This document shows, piece after piece, positions 9,140 to 17,163 of a DNA stretch of 64,000 nucleotides; position 1 is the stretch's first letter, and every line of letters starts with the position of its first letter. The DNA is from Paenibacillus graminis. GTDB lineage: Bacteria > Bacillota > Bacilli > Paenibacillales > Paenibacillaceae. Location of the stretch: assembly GCF_000758705.1 (NCBI RefSeq), contig NZ_CP009287.1:6262001-6326000 (forward strand). The letters are read 5' to 3'. The position numbers and the translations under genes were made by a program. A model generated the notes under the pieces. It saw only the letters and a program-made list of their open reading frames with translations, was not told the DNA's origin and searched no databases.

Positions 9140-10636
9140 CTACTTCCGGTAAGCCGCCAGTTTGTCGTTAAGTTCACGGGTTTGGCCGTATACTTGCTGA
9201 TAGAGATGAAACAATCCGTCATAGACTTCAGCCTGCTGGGCATTGGGTTTGTACACTTCTGCAGGACGGATGAAGGCTTCTGCGCATTCACTCAGGGATG
9301 CAAACCAGCCGCTGCCGTAAGCTGCCAGCATGGCCGCCCCCATAGCCGGTCCCTGCTCGCTCTCCAGCTTGATGACCGAGGCATTGAAAATATCCGCCTG
9401 CATCTGCAGCCAGGCTTCATTTTTGGCTCCGCCGCCGATGGCTACAACCTCGGTAATCTCCTTGCCGGAATCACGCACGATATCAATAGATTCACGCAGC
9501 GAGAAGGTAATCCCCTCCAGCACCGCACGGGTGAAGTGATTCAGCGTATGGCCGGCATCCATGCCGATGAAGCTGCCGCGGATATTCGGGTCCGGATGCG
9601 GAGTGCGTTCGCCGACGATATACGGCGTGAACAGCAGGCCGCCGCTGCCGGCCGGAATGGAGTCCACACCTTGAAGCAGCGCATCAAAGCTTTTATCCCC
9701 GGCAAAGGTTTCCTTGAACCAGGTAAGGCTGTAACCGGCAGCCAACGTAACGCCCATAATGTAATATGCATCCTTCTCTCCGTGGTTAAAGAAATGCACT
9801 TTGCCTTCAAGGTTCAGGTCCTTATTGCTCTCATACGACAGCACCACACCGGAGGTGCCGATGCTGCACATGGTCCGGCCTTCGCCAAGAATGCCGGCAC
9901 CAAGTGCGCCGCAGGCGTTGTCTGCGCCGCCGGCGAACACTTTGGTGGCAGGCAGCAACCCGGAGGCTTCGGCAATCTCAGGCAGCAGCGTGCCGGTCAG
10001 ATCAAAGCATTCCACAAGCTTCGGACAGAGTGTGACCGGCAAACCGAAGGCCTCAGCGATTTCGGCGCTCCAGGTTTTGGCGCCTACATCCAGCAGCAGC
10101 GTGCCTGCGGCATCAGAATAATCCATGGCGTAATCACCCGTCAGACGGTAACGCACATAATCCTTCGGCAGCAGGAACAGCTCAGCCTGTGCCAGCACCT
10201 CAGGCTCATTCTCCTGCACCCAGAGAATCTTAGGCAGCGTGAAGCCTTCCAGTGCACGGTTTCTGGCAATTTCGATCAGCTTGGTGCCAAGTACCTTCTC
10301 GATCTTCCGGCACTGCGCCGTAGTCCGGGTATCGTTCCAGAGAATGGCCGGACGCAGCGATTTGCCTTGGCGGTCCACCAGCACCAGCCCGTGCATCTGT
10401 CCGGAGAAGCTGATGCCGTCTACCTGCGCAGGGTCTATGCCTGATACTTCGATCAGACGGCGCAGGCTGACCAGCGTGCCCTCTACCCAATCCTCAGGAT
10501 TCTGCTCGCTCCAGTTCGGCTGCGGGCGGCTTAAGGGATACGATTCGGAATGTTCAAAGGCCACCTTTCCCTGCGGATCTACCAATACTGTCTTTACCGC
10601 ACTGGTACCAAGATCGACGCCGATTACATATTTCAT
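9140..10636 (-). CDS. xylB: Xylulokinase
   Basis: Phosphorylates D-xylulose to xylulose 5-phosphate, the second step of xylose use. 498 residues, the normal length for the FGGY kinase family. The N-terminal phosphate-binding segment GVDLGTSAVKTVLVD, the substrate loop SGQMHGLVLVD, the FTLPKILWV motif and GGADNACGALGAGI are all present. The gene lies 190 bp downstream of xylA; a terminator and a structured leader in that gap suggest separate control of the kinase. AGGAGG is 6 nt before the ATG. Confidence 0.97.
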   Translation of the reverse strand: MKYVIGVDLGTSAVKTVLVDPQGKVAFEHSESYPLSRPQPNWSEQNPEDWVEGTLVSLRRLIEVSGIDPAQVDGISFSGQMHGLVLVDRQGKSLRPAILWNDTRTTAQCRKIEKVLGTKLIEIARNRALEGFTLPKILWVQENEPEVLAQAELFLLPKDYVRYRLTGDYAMDYSDAAGTLLLDVGAKTWSAEIAEAFGLPVTLCPKLVECFDLTGTLLPEIAEASGLLPATKVFAGGADNACGALGAGILGEGRTMCSIGTSGVVLSYESNKDLNLEGKVHFFNHGEKDAYYIMGVTLAAGYSLTWFKETFAGDKSFDALLQGVDSIPAGSGGLLFTPYIVGERTPHPDPNIRGSFIGMDAGHTLNHFTRAVLEGITFSLRESIDIVRDSGKEITEVVAIGGGAKNEAWLQMQADIFNASVIKLESEQGPAMGAAMLAAYGSGWFASLSECAEAFIRPAEVYKPNAQQAEVYDGLFHLYQQVYGQTRELNDKLAAYRK

Positions 10637-10642
10637 AGTTAT

Positions 10643-10713
10643 CCTCCTAAAAGTTTTGCGAGCTTCTGCTTCCTGGAATTACTCCAAGCAAAACTCGCTT
10701 CGTAAGCATCCAC
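10643..10713 (-). promoter_or_regulatory. Structured leader of xylB, shared with the glutaredoxin gene
   Basis: On the minus strand GAGTTTTGC and, after about 28 nt, GCTCGCAAAACTTTT run directly into AGGAGG. The arms AGTTTTGC (10688-10695) and GCAAAACT (10652-10659) form a perfect 8-bp stem that ends 3 nt before the ribosome site; an alternative GCGAG/CTCGC pairing uses the same bases. The leader at 15578-15660 has the same layout with C-G changed to T-A in both arms. This looks like a cis-acting RNA, possibly controlling translation. I know of no named family for it. Confidence 0.55.
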
Positions 10714-10746
10714 TTAGTTATATGAAGCATTACCTGTCTCTTCACC

Positions 10747-10787
10747 AAAAAAGGGGCTGCCGAAGAATGCTCTCTTCAGCAACCCCC
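10747..10787 (-). terminator. Terminator between xylA and xylB
   Basis: Stem GGGGTTGCTGAAGA / TCTTCGGCAGCCCC (one wobble/mismatch pair) followed by T6 on the minus strand, 40 bp after the xylA stop. It should reduce read-through into xylB, so xylB probably depends partly on its own signals. Confidence 0.85.
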
Positions 10788-10826
10788 GTTGCGTTAGTCG
10801 TTCAGGCCTTAAGCTAACTCCCGCTC

Positions 10827-12146
10827 TTATTGTTCAGCAAGGATGTATTGGTTCAGTGTAGCTCTCAGCAGTTCTTGACGTCCGGACTCATTCTTGCGCG
10901 GATTCTCATTGTTCAGCGCGTAATCAGCAAGCGAAGCCAGAGTGGCTTTGCCGGATACGATGTCAGCGCCAACGCCTTCGGTGAAGCTGCTGTAGCGTTT
11001 GTCGATGAAGTTTTCAAATACGCGGTCTTCAAGCAGCTTGGCAGCCACTTTCAGGCCTTTGGCATAAATGTCCATACCGGAGATGTGGGCCAGGAACAGA
11101 TCCTCAGGCTCAAAGGAAGGACGGCGTACCTTGGAGTCAAAGTTGATTCCGCCTTTACCCAGTCCATCGTTCTTCAGTACTTCATACAGCGTCAGAGTAG
11201 CATCATAAATGCTTGCAGGGAATTCATCGGTATCCCAGCCGAGCAATGGATCGCCCTGGTTGGCGTCAAGGGAGCCGAGCATGCCGTTGATGCGGGCTAC
11301 GCGCAGCTCATGCTCGAATGTATGGCCGGCAAGTGTAGCATGGTTGGCTTCAAGGTTCAGCTTGAAGTGTTTGTCGAGATTATACTTCTGCAGGAACGCA
11401 ATCGTTGTTGCTGCATCGAAATCATATTGGTGTTTGGTAGGCTCTTTTGGTTTAGGCTCGATCAGGAATTGGCCGTCGAAGCCGATTTCCTTAGCGTAAT
11501 CAACAGCCATGCTGAACAGCCGGGCAATATTGTCCTGTTCAAGACTCATATCTGTATTCAGGAGAGTTTCGTAGCCTTCACGGCCGCCCCAGAATACATA
11601 GTTGTCTGCACCCAGGCGTTTACCCACTTCCAGGCCTTTCTTCACTTGTGCAGCAGCGTGTGCATATACATCAGCATTGCAGGTGGAGCCTGCACCGTGC
11701 ATGTAGCGCGGGTTGGTGAACATGTTGGCAGTGTTCCACAGCAATTTTTTACCGGATGCCTTCATGCCTTGTTCAAGAATATCTACGATAGTATCGATGT
11801 TGCTGTAGAATTCACGCAAAGATGCGCCTTCAGGAGCAATGTCCACATCATGGAAGCAGTAGTAATGAAGGTTCATCTTTTCCATAAATTCAAAAGCTGC
11901 TTCCGCACGGGCCTTCGCTTTGTCCAAAGTGTTCAGCTTATCCCAAGCACGGACTGCAGTTTCTGCGCCAAACGGATCGGAACCGCCAGCGGTTAGTGTA
12001 TGCCAATAAGCCATTGCAAACTTCAGGTGCTCTTCCATGGTTTTGCCGGCTACGATTTCTTTCGGGTTGTAGAATTTAAATGCGTAAGGGTTGGTGGAAC
12101 GGCTTCCCTCATAAGAGATCTTGCCCACTGATTCAAAATAAGCCAT
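10827..12146 (-). CDS. xylA: Xylose isomerase
   Basis: Converts D-xylose to D-xylulose. 439 residues, family II length. Visible active-site motifs are [10 protein letters not shown] (catalytic His), IEPKPKEPT (metal-binding Glu), [14 protein letters not shown] and [20 protein letters not shown] (metal-binding Asp/His residues). The ATG at 12146 is chosen because AGGAGG lies 8 nt upstream and [14 protein letters not shown] is the normal family N terminus; an in-frame extension of 12 residues has no ribosome site. The gene is divergent from xylR, with an operator-like palindrome and a cre-like site between them. Confidence 0.97.
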   Translation of the reverse strand: MAYFESVGKISYEGSRSTNPYAFKFYNPKEIVAGKTMEEHLKFAMAYWHTLTAGGSDPFGAETAVRAWDKLNTLDKAKARAEAAFEFMEKMNLHYYCFHDVDIAPEGASLREFYSNIDTIVDILEQGMKASGKKLLWNTANMFTNPRYMHGAGSTCNADVYAHAAAQVKKGLEVGKRLGADNYVFWGGREGYETLLNTDMSLEQDNIARLFSMAVDYAKEIGFDGQFLIEPKPKEPTKHQYDFDAATTIAFLQKYNLDKHFKLNLEANHATLAGHTFEHELRVARINGMLGSLDANQGDPLLGWDTDEFPASIYDATLTLYEVLKNDGLGKGGINFDSKVRRPSFEPEDLFLAHISGMDIYAKGLKVAAKLLEDRVFENFIDKRYSSFTEGVGADIVSGKATLASLADYALNNENPRKNESGRQELLRATLNQYILAEQ

Positions 12147-12177
12147 TGTGAAATCCTCCTCGGTATTTTGCTTCGCC

Positions 12178-12191
12178 CGCAAGCGTTTACA
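12178..12191 (-). promoter_or_regulatory. cre-like site in xylA leader
   Basis: TGTAAACGCTTGCG matches TGWAANCGNTNWCA except at two positions in the right arm. Its position between the putative XylR operator and the xylA ribosome site would allow CcpA to block transcription, as is known for xyl genes in bacilli. Confidence 0.45.
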
Positions 12192-12215
12192 GGATCATCT
12201 TAACACATCTTTTCG

Positions 12216-12240
12216 ACTTTGTATATTGGTTAAACAAAGT
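12216..12240. promoter_or_regulatory. Putative XylR operator
   Basis: ACTTTGT and ACAAAGT form an inverted repeat with an 11-bp centre (25 bp overall), the size and TTTGTTTAA-type core of XylR operators in Bacillus. It lies 70 bp upstream of xylA and about 320 bp upstream of xylR. The rest of the 412-bp gap holds the cre-like site and, near 12468, a weak AGCGCT-centred palindrome; I see no gene in it. Confidence 0.6.
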
Positions 12241-12558
12241 TTTTTGCAACTTTATTTTTTAGCTGGTGTGGCCGCTCGCCAGTCCCTTCAATTACGCGAT
12301 TCTCTCTTCAGACTGCCTGCTAATCATGAACATAAAGTACCCCTGGGCGCCGCTCGCTATGCGTCTGCTGCAACAAGACTTGCAGTCCGGCAGCTGGTAG
12401 ACTCTCAATCGTTCTTCGCCCTGTCTGTGCCGATCTGTGCCGATGCTGGAACTTTTAGAATAAAAATGCTAGCGCTTGCTGTTGCATTTTGCCGCACATC
12501 ACACTAGACTAAGTGGCATACTGTACATGAGAACGTTCCCAAGAAGGAAGTGTAGTAC

Positions 12559-13719
12559 GTGAAGGTTACCGGTGATCAGGCGCTGGTCAAAAAAATCAAC
12601 AAATCGATTATTCTACATACGATTCGCATGCACTCTCCGGTATCCCGGGCCCGGGTATCCGAAATGACGGGGCTGAACAAGGCCACCGTCTCCAATCTTG
12701 TCGCCGAGCTATGCGGACAGGAGCTGGTCACCGAAGCCGGACCGGGAGAATCGAGCGGCGGCCGCAAGCCGCTGATGCTGCATTTCAACAGCATGGCGGG
12801 CAGTGTAATCGGCATCGAGCTGCAAGTGAAGCAGTTGAAGGCCGTGCTGTGCGATTTGGGGGGCAGCACTCTTCAGGAATTGGACTGCCCGCTGGAAGTC
12901 CATGATCTGCCATATGTCCTGGAGAAAATGAAGGGCATCATTTCAGAACTGATTGCGTCCGCCCCCTCCTCGCCTTACGGCATTGTGGGGATTGGGGTAG
13001 GTGTGCCGGGAATGGTCGATGAACATGGCATGGTGCTGTTCGCGCCCAATCTGGGCTGGGAAATGGTCGATCTGCGGGCCATTCTGGAGCAGTCATTCGC
13101 AGTCCCGGTCACCATTGACAATGAGGCTAACGCGGGAGCACAAGGAGAGCTGAATTTCGGCGCAGCGCGCGATGTGCGCCATCTGCTCTATATCAGTGCA
13201 GGTTCAGGGATTGGTTCTGGTATCATCATTGGCGGAGAACTGTATAAAGGCGCGCGCGGTTATGCCGGGGAGACCGGCCATATGACCATAGAGGCTGAAG
13301 GGAAACCCTGCAGCTGCGGCAGCCGGGGATGCTGGGAGCTGTACGCCTCGGAGAGAACCTATGACAATCCGGGGCTGGCTCTCCCCGCCCGCAGTACAAC
13401 CGAGCTGGTCCGTTATGCACGCGAGGGACAGGAGGACACGCTGCGCCATTTCACAACCATCGGCGAATATCTCGGCATTGGGGTGACCAATCTGATCAAC
13501 AGCTTCAACCCCGAGCTGATTGTAATCGGCGGTGCCCTGTCCGAAGCTGAGCCTTGGCTCGGCGAGCCACTGCGCAGAGTGGTGGCCGAGCGGACGCTTC
13601 CATATCATAAACAGCAGCTCGAAATCACCTTCTCCCGGCTGGGCAGCCGGGGAACCATGATTGGAGCAGGCTTTTCGGCAGTCATGCATTTCCTTGGGAA
13701 CATCCGCGTGACGCTCTAG
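12559..13719 (+). CDS. xylR: ROK-family repressor of xylose genes
   Basis: Xylose-responsive repressor, 386 residues. The N-terminal winged helix (about 15-65) contains VSRARVSEMTGLNKATVSNL; the remaining part is a ROK domain with GIGVGVPGMVD, DNEANAGAQGEL and the zinc-binding cluster GKPCSCGSRGCWE. GTG start at 12559, with GAAGGAAG upstream. It is transcribed divergently from xylA, the classical arrangement, and xylose binding should release it from the operator in the shared gap. Confidence 0.92.
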   Translation: MKVTGDQALVKKINKSIILHTIRMHSPVSRARVSEMTGLNKATVSNLVAELCGQELVTEAGPGESSGGRKPLMLHFNSMAGSVIGIELQVKQLKAVLCDLGGSTLQELDCPLEVHDLPYVLEKMKGIISELIASAPSSPYGIVGIGVGVPGMVDEHGMVLFAPNLGWEMVDLRAILEQSFAVPVTIDNEANAGAQGELNFGAARDVRHLLYISAGSGIGSGIIIGGELYKGARGYAGETGHMTIEAEGKPCSCGSRGCWELYASERTYDNPGLALPARSTTELVRYAREGQEDTLRHFTTIGEYLGIGVTNLINSFNPELIVIGGALSEAEPWLGEPLRRVVAERTLPYHKQQLEITFSRLGSRGTMIGAGFSAVMHFLGNIRVTL

Positions 13720-13786
13720 AGCAAATTGACGTAAATTCGCCGCAATTACGGAAGAATCAGGTACAGTCAAAGGAAGATCAATCCTA

Positions 13787-13792
13787 TATAAT
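13787..13792 (+). promoter_or_regulatory. Promoter -10 of the small membrane protein gene
   Basis: A perfect TATAAT lies 58 bp before the ATG of the small membrane protein gene; the -35 region is poor. The start site would fall near 13799. Confidence 0.4.
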
Positions 13793-13849
13793 AAGGGATA
13801 AAAGTGTGATAAATGTCACCTTACCCCTTTTTCTGAACGGAGAGAGTCC

Positions 13850-14044
13850 ATGACCTATGTTGATACGTCTGATATTTCGGCGCAGATGTTCATCACTGTG
13901 CTGCTGCTGCTGCTCATCATCGCTCCACTCATCAGCCTCGGCGTTCTGCGGCTGTTCCAGTCGAGGAAGAAATCGGGACTGCTGCTCATTGCCGGCGGAA
14001 TTGCCGTGTATGCCCTTTTTCAAATCATTATGTACTTTACTTAA
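13850..14044 (+). CDS. Small two-helix membrane protein, unknown function
   Basis: 64 residues. Two hydrophobic segments (about 12-32 and 43-61) are separated by a basic loop QSRKKS, so both ends probably face the same side of the membrane. The ATG has GGAGAGAG upstream and a TATAAT 58 bp before it. Not recognised as a named family. A minus-strand ORF on the same DNA is less convincing, being rich in Gln/His and lacking a ribosome site. Confidence 0.55.
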   Translation: MTYVDTSDISAQMFITVLLLLLIIAPLISLGVLRLFQSRKKSGLLLIAGGIAVYALFQIIMYFT

Positions 14045-14157
14045 CCTTGCGAATACATCACCAATGTACAAATAGACCGAAGCCCAAGCTTTGGTCAAAA
14101 GGACTGCGGTGGCCGGGGACTAACTTACAGCGACGATGCTCTGAAATAACGGCCGCC

Positions 14158-14310
14158 TCCAACAACGGCATTTCTGCCGTTATTTCGCAGCACACTAGCC
14201 GTCCGGGCTTCAACAACGGCATTCCTGCCGCTATTTCGGAGCACACTAGCCGTCCGGGCTTCAACAACGGCATTTCTGCCGCTATTTCGGAGCACACTGG
14301 CCGTCCGGGA
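14158..14310. repeat. Family-A hairpin array, three 51-bp units
   Basis: The core GGCATTTCTGCC (one copy GGCATTCCTGCC) starts at 14167, 14218 and 14269, exactly 51 bp apart. Each core is flanked by AACAAC on the left and GTT or GCT on the right, giving a near-perfect hairpin; the 27-bp spacer is TCGGAGCACACTAGCC followed by GTCCGGGCTTC. Degenerate half-copies follow near 14611 and 14660. It lies between converging genes. Confidence 0.85.
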
Positions 14311-14369
14311 AGCGTCAGGAAGCTTGTGTAAGAAACGCACGTATCTACTATAGCTTTCGTTAGCCTGTT

Positions 14370-14553
14370 AAGTGGAAAAAGGTTAACTAATTTGCTCAAG
14401 CACCATGCGCTCAGAAGGTTAAGTGGAAAAAAGATCACTAATTCAGCTCATTTCACTCCTGACAAGGTAATATTGCCTAATTAAGTTCCCTTTTTCCACT
14501 TAAACCCTATAATTGCTGATTTTGGAGAGAAATAAGTTCCCTTTTTCCACTTG
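14370..14553. repeat. Box-B element, complete four-box form
   Basis: Two direct AAGTGGAAAAA boxes (AGTGG at 14371 and 14422, 51 bp apart) face two inverted TTTTTCCACTT boxes (14491 and 14542, 51 bp apart). The symmetric spacing lets box 1 pair with box 4 and box 2 with box 3. With the family-A array it fills most of the 680-bp gap between the small membrane protein and the GNAT gene; I see no gene there. Confidence 0.85.
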
Positions 14554-14724
14554 CTACCGCTGGATGGGCAGAAACTCACCTTTGTTTGGGCAGGTCGGGC
14601 TCAGACCCGGAACAACGGCAGAAATACCTTTGATTTGGGCTGATCCGTCTGCCTTCAGCAGCTGCATGTCTGCCGTAACTAGCAATTGATACTTATCCCC
14701 AGCTTTATACAAAACTACGAATAA

Positions 14725-15166
14725 TCAAAGCGCATATTCAGCTTGGCCGCTGACTGGCAGTATACAGCTAAAACGCTCCACACCCGGATACTTTTCACCG
14801 AGGCTGGTGACCACAAACCCGCTATTTCTGTAAAAGCCTGCGGCATCAAGATCCGTCTCGGCCCGCAGCAGTACATTCCCTTTGCATTTGCGGATCTCTT
14901 CAATCATCGTCCGGCCAATGCCCCGGCCCCGCAAGCGGGCCTGTACGGCGATATGCAGGAGCTCCACGGCCTTCCCCGGCTCATGAAGGATGCCAACTAG
15001 ACCGGCCAATCCACCATTTACGAAGGTGCCCAGCAAATCCCGGGAATCCACGGTAAGATACCGGTCCACTTCTTCTGCGATCTTTTGCAGCGCCGGCCCA
15101 TATACACTCTGCCAGCAGCCGCTCTACCGCATCGCTGTCCCAATAATTCTTTAAGCTGATTAACAA
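14725..15166 (-). pseudogene. GNAT acetyltransferase, frameshifted
   Basis: The C-terminal 114 residues form a GNAT core with the acetyl-CoA loop ARLRGRGIGRTMIEE and a following YRNSGF. The N terminus is in another frame: a TTG start at 15166 with AAAGGAG nine nt upstream gives LLISLKNYWDSDAVERLLA, and the continuation SVYGPALQKIAEEVDRYL appears one base further on, near 15110. One extra base (or a two-base loss) therefore splits the gene. It is either a recent pseudogene or a sequencing error; the GTG at 15069 could still give a short protein. Substrate unknown. Confidence 0.65.
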
Positions 15167-15263
15167 GTGTCCCAGCTCCTTTCAGCAAAAATACAAGGAA
15201 TAATAAATAGCATGAAGCAATCAGCTTATTAATATTATAAGAAACAAAAAACCTCTTATTACG

Positions 15264-15300
15264 CAAAAGAAAAGACCGCTCCCGGTGTGGAAGCAGCCTT
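15264..15300 (-). terminator. Terminator after the glutaredoxin gene
   Basis: GGCTGCTTCC / GGGAGCGGTC stem with loop ACACC, then CTTTTCTTTT on the minus strand. Confidence 0.75.
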
Positions 15301-15333
15301 TTTCCTCTTGATGCAGGCTATATTGTGGGATGA

Positions 15334-15567
15334 TTATACGCTCGCCAGTGCCTTGTCGAATTGGGTTTTGTTCATGCCGACGATCTTGAAGTCGCCAATA
15401 ACGGTGATTGGCACAGCTCTCATCCCCATATCCCATACCTGCTGGGCATAATCATCGTTTTGTTCAATGTTGCGCTCCTCGTAGGAGATCCCCTTCTCGC
15501 TCAGGAAGCTTTTGACCTGACGGCAATGCGGACAGTTGGTTGAAGTGTAGACAATTACGTTTTCCAT
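15334..15567 (-). CDS. Glutaredoxin-like thiol-disulfide protein
   Basis: 77-residue thioredoxin-fold protein. The redox motif CPHC is at residues 12-15 and the cis-Pro motif appears as AVPITVIG, both standard for the NrdH/YtnI-like glutaredoxin group. ATG 15567 is used: the family N terminus is MENVIVYTSTNCPHC and AGGAGG is about 10 nt upstream, while the longer frame reads through a structured leader. It lies upstream of trxB on the map and on the same strand; the thioredoxin reductase could serve as its electron donor, which is inference. Confidence 0.88.
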   Translation of the reverse strand: MENVIVYTSTNCPHCRQVKSFLSEKGISYEERNIEQNDDYAQQVWDMGMRAVPITVIGDFKIVGMNKTQFDKALASV

Positions 15568-15577
15568 AATAAAATCT

Positions 15578-15660
15578 CCTCCTAAAAGTTTTGTGAGCGT
15601 AACTTCCAGCATTCGGCTTCGTACAAAACTCACTTTGAAAGCATACGCCATGTTTTGTGA
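15578..15660 (-). promoter_or_regulatory. Structured leader of the glutaredoxin gene, shared with xylB
   Basis: On the minus strand ATGCTTTCAAAGTGAG is followed by TTTTGT, then GCTCACAAAACTTTT running into AGGAGG. Arms AGTTTTGT (15623-15630) and ACAAAACT (15587-15594) pair perfectly over 8 bp. Compared with the xylB leader, the closing C-G pair has become T-A on both sides, and the alternative GTGAG/CTCAC pairing also keeps complementarity. A further CTCACAAAAC copy lies just upstream, near 15660. Confidence 0.55.
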
Positions 15661-15712
15661 GTGTTGCTCTTTAGATTGAACTTGTAATTTCGATGAAGCG
15701 GGCAGTTATTCT

Positions 15713-15896
15713 AAGCGGGAAAAAGGATCACTAATCAAACTCATTTGGCTTTTGGAGTATCCTATGTGGGAAAAAGTACCTCTAATCCGGCTGAAAGCGG
15801 CCATATGGGATGAATAGGCATGAATTAGGTGTACAAAATCCCACTAAAACCTTCTGTAGCCAGGGTTTCAGCTCATTAGTTTTACTTTTTCCACTT
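15713..15896. repeat. Box-B element, degenerate four-box form
   Basis: Direct boxes AGCGGGAAAAAGG (15714) and TGTGGGAAAAAG (15765) are 51 bp apart; inverted boxes near 15829 and 15879 are 50-51 bp apart, the last ending in CTTTTTCCACTTAG. The sequence has diverged but the pitch is kept. It fills most of the gap between the glutaredoxin leader and trxB. Confidence 0.7.
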
Positions 15897-16016
15897 AGCT
15901 TCTGTTCCATATGAGCTTCATTGTGTTCCCAAGCTTTCAAGTTCTCCAGTTCAACTCATTATATACATCAATGTTCTATATTGTAGCACCGCAGTGCCTG
16001 CTGTACCAAGTTAGGG

Positions 16017-16958
16017 TTACAGAATAACCGCGCTGTGCTCCAGGCTCTCAATGTACTTTTCGGCATCAATAGCTGCCATACATCCGCTGCCTGCTGCGGT
16101 AATCGCTTGTTTGTAACGGGTATCCTGCACATCTCCGCAAGCGAATACGCCGGGAATGTTGGTTTCCGAGGTGCCTGGATTGGTGACGATATAGCCATTC
16201 GCATCCGTTGTAATCTGTCCGCCCAGGAACGCTGTGTTCGGATGGTGTCCGACAGCGACGAATACACCACTGGCTTCAATGAACTCTTCTTCCCCGGTCA
16301 CATTGTTAAGCACCTTAATGCCGTTCACGCCTTTGTCGCCGGAAGTTACTTCCAGCGGGGTGCGGTTGAGGCTCCAGGCAACCTTTTCGTTGTCGCGGAT
16401 ACGGTCCTGCATGATTTTGGAGGCACGCAGTTCTTCACGGCGGTGGACAAGGGTTACTTTTGAAGCAAAACGGGTCAGGAAGCCTGCTTCCTCAAGCGCC
16501 GAATCGCCGCCGCCAACCACTACGATCTCCTTGCCGCGGAAGAAAAATCCATCGCAGGTCGCACAAGTGCTGACACCGCGTCCGATGTTGTCCTGCTCAC
16601 CCGGAATACCCAGGTATTTGGCCGTTGCACCCGTCGACAGAATCAGGGTATCCGTAGTCAGCGCGCCCATCCCTTCCACATTCAGCTTAAATGGACGCTC
16701 GCCAAGTTCCACACTGTTGACCCAGCCTGTCACAAACTTGGCGCCGAAACGTTCAGCCTGCTTACGCATATTGTCCATCAGCTCCGGACCCATGATCCCG
16801 TCAGGGAAGCCTGGAAAGTTCTCTACTTCAGTAGTTGTGGTAAGCTGGCCCCCCGGTTGAGGACCTTCTATCACCAATGGGTTCAGATTGGCCCGGGCCA
16901 AGTAGATGGCTGCAGTCAATCCGGCAGGTCCGGTACCAATAATAATTGATTTATACAT
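16017..16958 (-). CDS. trxB: Thioredoxin reductase
   Basis: NADPH-dependent flavoenzyme that reduces thioredoxin. 313 residues. FAD-binding GTGPAGLTAAIYLARA at the N terminus, redox pair Cys132/Cys135 in STCATCDGFFF, NADPH-binding VVVGGGDSALEEAGFLTRFA, and the C-terminal FAD motif GVFACGDVQD. Ribosome site AAGGAGG upstream of the ATG. Confidence 0.97.
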   Translation of the reverse strand: MYKSIIIGTGPAGLTAAIYLARANLNPLVIEGPQPGGQLTTTTEVENFPGFPDGIMGPELMDNMRKQAERFGAKFVTGWVNSVELGERPFKLNVEGMGALTTDTLILSTGATAKYLGIPGEQDNIGRGVSTCATCDGFFFRGKEIVVVGGGDSALEEAGFLTRFASKVTLVHRREELRASKIMQDRIRDNEKVAWSLNRTPLEVTSGDKGVNGIKVLNNVTGEEEFIEASGVFVAVGHHPNTAFLGGQITTDANGYIVTNPGTSETNIPGVFACGDVQDTRYKQAITAAGSGCMAAIDAEKYIESLEHSAVIL

Positions 16959-17163
16959 GACTATATCCTCCTTGAGATGGACGGCTAAGGCGTCGGTTTA
17001 TATTTCCTTAATTAAAATTATTATAATGTAGTACTAATTATGCTCACCTCAAGCGAATCTGTCAATACGCCAGACACAATGTAATCGCTCCATTTTGTGA
17101 ACAATTCAATTTTAAACAATTTAGTTTTCAAAATCGGCAAAAATGCATTGATACTGGTATTTT

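Noticed and set aside
9134..11996. Long plus-strand ORFs opposite xylB and xylA
   Set aside because: Antisense shadows of well-supported genes; no recognisable motifs.
13784..14098. 104-codon minus-strand ORF opposite the small membrane protein
   Set aside because: Gln/His-rich composition and no ribosome site; the plus-strand gene has a TATAAT and a purine-rich ribosome site.
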